Shown in pieces: positions 58,135-64,000 of a stretch of DNA of 64,000 bases. The stretch's first letter is position 1, and each line of letters opens with the position of its first letter. The stretch lies in NCBI GenBank assembly GCA_040360365.1, contig CP136412.1; one strand, given 5' to 3'. The notes below the pieces were generated by a model. The model was not told where the DNA came from. It saw nothing but the letters and a program-made list of their open reading frames with translations, and ran no database searches. Position numbers and translations under genes: made by a program. The DNA is from Arcanobacterium_A hippocoleae_A (lineage in GTDB: Bacteria; Actinomycetota; Actinomycetes; Actinomycetales; Actinomycetaceae).

Positions 58135-58707
58135 ATGCAGTTGCAAGATATCGGCGACGCAATTGAGAAAGTACTTTATACAAAAGCAGAAATAGATGCT
58201 CGGCTTGGCGAGATGGGTGCTGAGATTTCCCATGATTACGCTGGAAAAGATTTGCTGCTCGTCGGCGTGCTGAAAGGCGCCATTATGGTAGTCGCTGATC
58301 TTTCACGAAAAATTTCAATACCGGCAAAAATGGATTGGATGGCAGTCTCCTCATACGGTGCGAGCACGAAGTCTTCAGGAGTGGTGCGCATTCTCAAAGA
58401 TTTAGGTGAAGATGTGCAAGGGCGCAATGTGCTAATTGTGGAAGATATTATTGATTCCGGGCTTACTTTGGCATGGCTGAAAGAAAATCTTGAAGCCCGC
58501 GGCGCTGCTTCCGTGCGGATTGCGACGGCTTTCCGGAAGCCGGAGGCGCTGAAAGTAGATGTTGAAGTAGACTATGTTGGTTTTGATATTGCCAATGAGT
58601 TTGTAGTCGGCTATGGATTAGACTACGCCGAAAACTATCGCCACCTCGATTTTGTCGGCGTGCTTTCTCCGCATATTTATGCGGCGGAAGCTGCGCAAGC
58701 AGAATGA
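58135..58707 (+). CDS. hpt: Hypoxanthine phosphoribosyltransferase
   Basis: Purine salvage from hypoxanthine and guanine using PRPP. The PRPP motif LIVEDIIDSGLTL is preceded by GVLKGAIMVVADLSRKI, and the base-site segment VDYVGFDIANEFVVGYGLDY is complete. ATG 58135 follows GGAGG with six bases between; an in-frame ATG at 58099 gives 12 extra basic residues and cannot be excluded. 190 residues from 58135. It lies between tilS and ftsH as in other actinobacteria. The frame is intact. Confidence 0.94.
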   Translation: MQLQDIGDAIEKVLYTKAEIDARLGEMGAEISHDYAGKDLLLVGVLKGAIMVVADLSRKISIPAKMDWMAVSSYGASTKSSGVVRILKDLGEDVQGRNVLIVEDIIDSGLTLAWLKENLEARGAASVRIATAFRKPEALKVDVEVDYVGFDIANEFVVGYGLDYAENYRHLDFVGVLSPHIYAAEAAQAE

Positions 58708-58773
58708 ATGCCGGAAAGCAGAAATAAATAAAACGTCGGGCAGGGGATGCGCGGCAAATACGGAGAATAAAGA

Positions 58774-61125
58774 TTGAGCGAAGAAAAAATACCCAGGTGC
58801 AAGATTCTCAAAATGAACGTGAACAGCAGGCACCGCAGCAAACGGCGCAGCCGGCAAACGGTATTGATAATACCCGCACCAAAAAGACTCAGCACTCGCG
58901 AAAAGAACGCCGCGAGAGGAGACGTGACGAAAAACGGAAACGGCTGGAAGAGTTTAACCGGATGGGCAACGCTGTACCGCCGAAAAAGGGTGAAAGTTTA
59001 CCTTTCTTAACACAGGATAAAGGGCAGAAAGAGCCGAGTGAACAAGAACGGAAAGCACGGAAGCGTTCCCGATTTTTTGGTGTTTTCGCTTTGCTTTTTC
59101 TCGTGATTCTTGGCGTGTACTGGTTTTTCAATCCGTTTGCCTACACTACGATTAAAACTTCCGAAGGAAAAGAGCTGCTTGCAAAACAAAAGATTCAAAG
59201 TCTTGAAATCACTGACGGATCACAGATTGTGCAGATGCAGCTTGAGAAAGAATTTAAACCAAAAAATTTTGCTGGAAAAGAACTTGCACCCACTAAACGT
59301 GTCCAATTTCAGTATGTTGATCCGGAAGCTGCAGAAATTGCAAAGTTAGTGCAAGATGCCGATCTGCCGAACGGATATAATTCGATAGTTCCGCAGCAAT
59401 CTTTCCTCGGATCAATGCTTTCACTGCTTCTCCCGGTGGCTTTGCTGATTGGGGCATTCTTCATTCTTTTCCCGCGCTTGCAAGGGCGGATGACGGAATT
59501 TGGGCGAGTAAAGAAAGACGGATTCGAATCTGATCGTCCGAAAGTAAAATTTAAAGATGTAGCTGGTGTGGATGAGGCACTTGAAGAACTGCGGGAAATT
59601 AAAGAATTTATTGATACGCCGGAGAAGTTTCACAAAATGGGGGCAAAGATTCCGCGCGGTGTGCTGCTCTACGGTCCTCCCGGTACCGGAAAAACACTGT
59701 TAGCGAAAGCCGTCGCCGGTGAAGCTGGAGTACCGTTCTTCCATATTTCCGCTTCCGAATTTGTGGAAATGTTTGTTGGTGTAGGTGCTTCCCGCGTCCG
59801 CGATCTTTTTGAAAAGGCAAAAAGAATTCTCCGGCAATTATTTTCGTAGATGAAATCGATGCCGTCGGCAGAAACCGCGGCACAGGTATCGGCGGCGGTA
59901 ATGATGAACGTGAGCAGACGCTAAACCAGCTTTTGGTGGAGATGGACGGTTTTGATGAACGCACCAATGTGATTGTAATCGCGGCAACGAACCGTCCGGA
60001 TGTACTTGATTCGGCACTGCTCCGGCCCGGACGTTTTGATCGGCAGATTGGTGTGGATCCGCCAGATTTGCAAGGACGGGTAAAGATTCTGGAAGTTCAT
60101 GCCGACGGAAAACCGCTTGATGCGCAGGTCCCGCTTGATTCTATTGCCCGCCGTACTCCCGGTTTTTCCGGTGCGGATTTAGCGAATTTGCTAAACGAGG
60201 CTGCATTGCTTGCTGCGCGCCGCGAACACGAAGTAATTGGGGAAGATGATGTGGATGAAGCAATTGATCGTGTGATTGCAGGTCCGCAGCGGCGTACCCG
60301 TGTGATGAATCCGAGCGAACGGCGGATGACTGCCTACCATGAGGGCGGACATGCGGTGGCTGCAGCGGCTTTGAACTATACCGACCCGGTAACAAAGGTC
60401 ACGATTCTTCCGCGCGGGCGGGCGCTCGGATATACGATGGTGATGCCCACGGAAGATAAATATTCGGTTTCCCGCAATGAGCTATTAGATCAATTAGTTT
60501 ATGCAATGGGCGGGCGTATCGCGGAAGAAATCGTGTTCCACGATCCAACTACTGGCGCTTCGAATGATATCCAGAAAGCGACTAACATTGCCCGCAATAT
60601 GGTGATGGAATACGGGATGAGTGCCCGAGTAGGCAGCGTGCGCCTGACTCCGGATGAATCTGACCCGATGACCCGTATTGGCGGCGGAAATCAGCGTGAG
60701 CATTCCGATCAGCTTGCGAAAGTGGTAGACGATGAAGTGCAGGCGCTGATGGATGTGGCAATGCAGGAGGCATGGCAGCTGATGAACGAAAATCGCGACG
60801 TGCTTGACCGGCTTGCGGCCCGACTGCTTGAAAAAGAGACTGTGCTGGAAAATGAACTGGCCGAATTGTTCAAGGATATTAAAAAGCTCCGAAACGCGAT
60901 CAATGGCTCTCTGCTCCAAGCCGTCCAGTATCGAACAAACCGCCGATTCCGTTACCGGAAGAACCGAAACGGGAAAAGCCTAACGCTGCTAATCCTGAAT
61001 CGAACAATTCAGGTACAGCTGATTTCGGCAAGGTTCACTCCGATGAAATTAATCCCGATGATGCTGAACCCGGCGGGATTAATCCTGAAAGTTCCGCGGC
61101 ACTGCCGTCGGAGCAGGAAAAGTGA
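58774..61125 (+). CDS. ftsH: ATP-dependent zinc metalloprotease FtsH, three frameshifts
   Basis: A membrane-bound AAA protease of about 785 residues. It has a charged N-terminal extension of about 100 residues before TM1 (FFGVFALLFLVILGVYWFF), a periplasmic domain and TM2. The ATPase has Walker A GPPGTGKT, Walker B IIFVDEIDA and SRH ATNRPDVLDSALLRPGRFDR. The zinc motif is HEGGH. Breaks at AAAAAA 58784-58789, AAAAA 59819-59823 and AAAAA 60881-60885 are each repaired by one A, giving the start MSEEKNTQVQDSQ (TTG 58774), AKKNSPAIIFVDE, and a Pro/Asn/Ser-rich tail from IKKAPKRDQW. It ends just before folE. Confidence 0.95.
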
Positions 61126-61146
61126 TTGCAGAAACTGAGGGGATTG

Positions 61147-61727
61147 ATGGGAAATATCGGAACATATGACGCTGCGGGCGTGCGGAAAGCAATTCGTGAT
61201 TTACTTATTGCAATTGGGGAAGACCCTGAGCGTGAAGGTTTGCGCGAAACTCCGGATCGGATTGCGCGCTCGTATCGTGAGATTTTTCCGGCCTATATGA
61301 AGATCCGGCAATCGTGTTGGAAAAAACTTTCGATATTGACCATCAAGAACTTGTACTTGTGCGGGATATTCCAATATTTTCGATGTGCGAGCATCATTTG
61401 CTGCCATTTCACGGGGTGGCGCATGTGGGGTATATCCCAAGCGATGATGGAAAAGTAACCGGACTTTCAAAGCTGGCACGATTAGTGGAAGGATTTGCAC
61501 ACCGTCCGCAAGTACAAGAACGGCTGACTTCGCAGGTGGCAGACGCGCTTGCTGAAACTCTTGCCGCACACGGAGTGATCGTGGTGATTTCGGCGGAACA
61601 TCTTTGTATGTCGATGCGCGGAGTGCGCAAACCTGGATCCCGTACAGTCACTTCAGCTGTCCGCGGATGCATGCGCAAACAAGCGACACGGGCGGAAGCA
61701 ATGAGCCTGATTATGGCGCACCATTAA
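61147..61727 (+). CDS. folE: GTP cyclohydrolase I, frameshifted
   Basis: First step of folate synthesis, GTP to dihydroneopterin triphosphate; zinc-dependent decamer. Zinc ligands lie in MCEHHLLPFHG and CMSMRGVRKPG; the start GEDPEREGLRETPDRIARSY is typical. About 193 residues. The frame breaks at TTTTT 61283-61287; one added T gives EIFSGLYEDPAIVLEKTF. ATG 61147 follows GAGGGG; a TTG at 61126 immediately after the ftsH stop is an alternative. Begins the folE-folP-folBK group. Confidence 0.94.
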
Positions 61728-61875
61728 ACCGTTAATAAATCGTCACTGTCAACACATATTTCATCTTCGATAATACGAATGTACTGCATTTTGCACCGTT
61801 TGGCTGCTGTTGGCATTTTAGTTTTCGGAAAATTTAATATTTTGCAAGTCTAGATACGGAAGGGTGTTTGCAAAA

Positions 61876-62715
61876 ATGAAAATTATGGGGATTTTGAATG
61901 TTACTCCTGATTCTTTTTCCGACGGCGGCCTGTGGGCGGGTGCGGATGCAGCAATCGCCCATGGATATGAAATGGTGGAACAAGGTGCGCAGATTATCGA
62001 TATCGGCGGTGAGTCTACACGTCCGGGTGCCGGAGCGGTTTCTGCTGCAGAAGAATGGGAGCGGATTGGCGCAGTAGTTGCTGAACTTTCGCAGATTGCA
62101 CAGGTTTCTGTAGATACTTACCATGCGCAGACAGCACGCCGTGCAGTAGCTGCCGGTGCCGCGATTGTAAATGATGTAAGCGGCGGGAGACTTGATCCGC
62201 AGATGCTTTCTACAATTTCCGAACTAGATTGCAGATATATTTTGCAGCATTCACGCGGTACTTTTAACGCAATGAATTCTTTTGCGGTGTACGACGGAAA
62301 TATTAATGACGTAATCATTACGGAAATGCTTGCACTGCGGGATAAAGCCGTCGCTTCCGGGATTGCTCCGGAGCGGATTATTCTTGATCCAGGTTTGGGT
62401 TTTTCGAAGATTGGTGATCAAGACTGGCAGATTTTGCAGGCTGCTGCGCAATATCTTGATTTAGGACATGAGCTCTTAATTGGGCAGTCACGGAAACGGT
62501 TCCTGGCCGCTGCTGCGAGTGAAGGCGTGCCGGCGCATGAACGGGACTATGCTACTGCCGCAATATCTGGGATTCTCTCTGAAGTGTACGGAGAAGTTTC
62601 CGGCACCGGCGTGTGGGCAGTGCGGGTACATAACGTGGAGGCAACACGGCAGGCAATTGAAACACATCGTTTGCTGCGCACCGGATCCGGAAAACAGCAG
62701 CGAATCACGAATTGA
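61876..62715 (+). CDS. folP: Dihydropteroate synthase
   Basis: Joins 4-aminobenzoate to hydroxymethyl-dihydropterin pyrophosphate; the sulfonamide target. 279 residues. Signatures GILNVTPDSFSDGG and IDIGGESTRPGAG, then SVDTYHA, RIILDPGLGFSK and a late GQSRKRFL, are complete. ATG 61876 gives the family start MKIMGILNV. GTG 61864, closer to a GGAAGGG, would add four residues. About 150 bases separate it from folE, so it may also have its own promoter. The frame is intact. Confidence 0.95.
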   Translation: MKIMGILNVTPDSFSDGGLWAGADAAIAHGYEMVEQGAQIIDIGGESTRPGAGAVSAAEEWERIGAVVAELSQIAQVSVDTYHAQTARRAVAAGAAIVNDVSGGRLDPQMLSTISELDCRYILQHSRGTFNAMNSFAVYDGNINDVIITEMLALRDKAVASGIAPERIILDPGLGFSKIGDQDWQILQAAAQYLDLGHELLIGQSRKRFLAAAASEGVPAHERDYATAAISGILSEVYGEVSGTGVWAVRVHNVEATRQAIETHRLLRTGSGKQQRITN

Positions 62716-62767
62716 TTCAAGACTAATTCAACAGACACTTAAGAGGTAGTTAAGGTAAGCAACACAA

Positions 62768-63865
62768 ATGCATGAAGTAACTTTACGTCTTTCTGGTGTG
62801 CGTGCAGATGGATGCCATGGCGTGTTGGATATTGAACATACCCAGGCGCAGCCTTTTATAGCGGATATCGAGTATACGGTAGCTATTCCCGATACTGCAG
62901 ATTTGCAGCTTCCGGCAGATACAGGAAAAGCACTTGAGAGTGATACTGGAGCTGCCGACGGTTTTGCGGCAGCGGATACTTTTATTTCTTCATCTAGCTT
63001 TGTTGATTCGGGCAATGCCGTCGAAAAAGAAAATGCTGATCCGGTTGCTGAAACTGATGTAATTACCAATACGATTTCTTATGCTGATGTAGCAGATTTA
63101 GTGACTGCGCGGATTGCGGGAGCGCACGCGAATTTGATTGAAACATTGGCAATTGATATTGCGGACGCAGTGCTGGCGCTTGGCGCGCGAAAGGTGACTG
63201 TACAAGTACACAAGCCGCAGGCACCGATTCCGCATGAGTTTACAGATGTGAGTGCCAGTGTCAGTGCGGAAAGTGAGCTGCTGCAGGAGAAGCCGCGAAA
63301 CTATGTGCTGTCGCTCGGGTCAAACCTGGAAGATTCAGTAAAACATCTGCAAGATGCGTGCATGGAGATTCATGCGTGCTGTGAAGAAATAATTGGAGTT
63401 TCCTCAATCTACCGTACTGCACCGGTGCTTGCGCCAGGGCAGGAGGAGCAAAATGACTATTGCAATGCGGTAATGAAAGTTAGTTCGCGGCTGTCGCCGT
63501 TGAAGCTGCTTTCACTGCTGGATGAAATTCAGATTGCGCATGGGCGGAAGCGAAAAGTGCGCTGGGGTGCGCGGACGCTGGATATTGATATTATTATGAG
63601 CGATTTTGTTTCCCGTGATCCGCAGCTGATTCTGCCGCATCCGCGTGCTTTTCAGCGGCGTTTTGTGCTTGCTCCGTGGGCGGAAATCCAGCCCGACGCA
63701 GTTCTTGACGGCGTGCCGATTCGCGAGCTGCTTACGAAAGTAAGTGATCAGCGTATTGAACGTACGAAACAGCAGTTGATTCCGGGAGGAATGGCGAATC
63801 TTGATAATTGGATCGAGGAATATTATTTTGGAAAACTTGACTCAGACGGCAATTCTGGAAGATAG
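62768..63865 (+). CDS. folBK: Bifunctional dihydroneopterin aldolase / HPPK (FolB-FolK fusion)
   Basis: Two consecutive folate steps in one 365-residue protein. FolB: LRLSGVRADGCHGVLDIEH at the start, then the helix ADLVTARIAGAHANLIETLA with its conserved Glu. FolK: LSLGSNLEDSVKHLQDA, then IYRTAPV, GRKRKVRWGARTLDIDII and LPHPRAFQRRFVLAPW. Between FolB strand 2 and the ISYADVADLV segment lies an insert of about 49 residues (residues 49-97), Asp/Ala/Ser-rich and absent from typical FolB. The fusion is common in actinobacteria. The frame is intact. Confidence 0.95.
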   Translation: MHEVTLRLSGVRADGCHGVLDIEHTQAQPFIADIEYTVAIPDTADLQLPADTGKALESDTGAADGFAAADTFISSSSFVDSGNAVEKENADPVAETDVITNTISYADVADLVTARIAGAHANLIETLAIDIADAVLALGARKVTVQVHKPQAPIPHEFTDVSASVSAESELLQEKPRNYVLSLGSNLEDSVKHLQDACMEIHACCEEIIGVSSIYRTAPVLAPGQEEQNDYCNAVMKVSSRLSPLKLLSLLDEIQIAHGRKRKVRWGARTLDIDIIMSDFVSRDPQLILPHPRAFQRRFVLAPWAEIQPDAVLDGVPIRELLTKVSDQRIERTKQQLIPGGMANLDNWIEEYYFGKLDSDGNSGR

Positions 63866-63933
63866 TTTTCGGAGATAAATTCGACAGTAGTTTTCGAAAA
63901 GTACAGCTCAAAACAGTAGAAAGCGCAAGGCTG

Positions 63934-64000
63934 ATGAGTAATTCCAAGATTACAGCTCCCCAGCATGACGATGAGGGGAATCTCAAACCAACCTCGGCGG
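63934..64000 (+). CDS. Start of next gene (partial)
   Basis: ATG 63934 follows AAGG and opens a frame reading MSNSKITAPQHDDEGNLKP that runs off the window. In many actinobacteria a DUF3180 membrane protein follows folK, and a short polar head before its first TM helix would fit. That identity is from gene order only. Confidence 0.4.
   Translation, partial: MSNSKITAPQHDDEGNLKPTSA

Noticed and set aside
58774..61125. Programmed -1 ribosomal frameshifting
   Set aside because: Too many unrelated genes are hit, some at runs as short as two or three bases, without slippery heptamers or downstream structures. Base-calling error is simpler.

Overview
The window looks like chromosomal DNA of a moderate-GC actinobacterium, most plausibly a relative of the Actinomycetaceae. 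Lineage markers visible in the sequence are an MGRGRQ-type DUF3073 protein, an LppM-like lipoprotein, a DUF3618/phage-holin-like pair, GTP-dependent PEP carboxykinase, a Zincin_2 metalloprotease beside tilS, and the order tilS-hpt-ftsH-folE-folP-folBK. The genus cannot be fixed from sequence reading alone.

Layout. 1-14 kb: the 3' end of a CDS with a GroEL-like tail, an LppM-like lipoprotein, pckG, purC, gdhA, a sterol-carrier-like protein, DUF3073, a holin/DUF3618 pair, murJ, an unknown membrane protein and a phosphatidylcholine-synthase-like gene. 14-17.3 kb: tRNA-Lys, a ribbon-helix-helix/SPFH pair and a tRNA-Glu-Asp-Phe cluster, set among dispersed repeats. 18-22 kb: mscS, msrB and a HAD phosphatase. 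23-33 kb: a phosphate island of ppk, a MutT1-like Nudix/histidine phosphatase, pstSCAB, and on the other strand pit with its DUF47 partner. 33-41.6 kb: a U32 peptidase-family protein, a membrane protein, an IS30 remnant, ygfZ, dtd, an unreported small gene and clpC. 42-52.5 kb: two MFS transporters, ppdK, a CsbD protein, an alpha/beta hydrolase, an NlpC/P60 endopeptidase and ppa. 52.8-64 kb: dacB, a zincin, tilS, hpt, ftsH, folE, folP, a folB-folK fusion and the start of one more gene. Together they cover the PEP/pyruvate node (pckG, ppdK), phosphate uptake and storage, envelope building (murJ, dacB, NlpC/P60, pcs), proteolysis (clpC, ftsH) and folate synthesis.

Two features stand out. First, a family of composite intergenic elements occurs in six copies (A to F). 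Each is built from tandem units spaced 31 bp apart around a core with the sequence ACGTAA(C/G)TGG(T/C)GGC. The units form two inverted arms around an asymmetric central core. The distance across that core is 133 bp in all four complete copies. A separate hairpin repeat (three copies, H1-H3) lies next to two of these elements. I recognise no described family matching it, and this is the best candidate for something undescribed.

Second, 21 otherwise well-conserved genes are interrupted by about 29 apparent single-base deletions, nearly all in short mononucleotide runs, and all repaired by adding one base. The simplest reading is systematic undercalling of homopolymers in the underlying assembly, not biology. 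These genes are therefore annotated as whole genes with the break position given.
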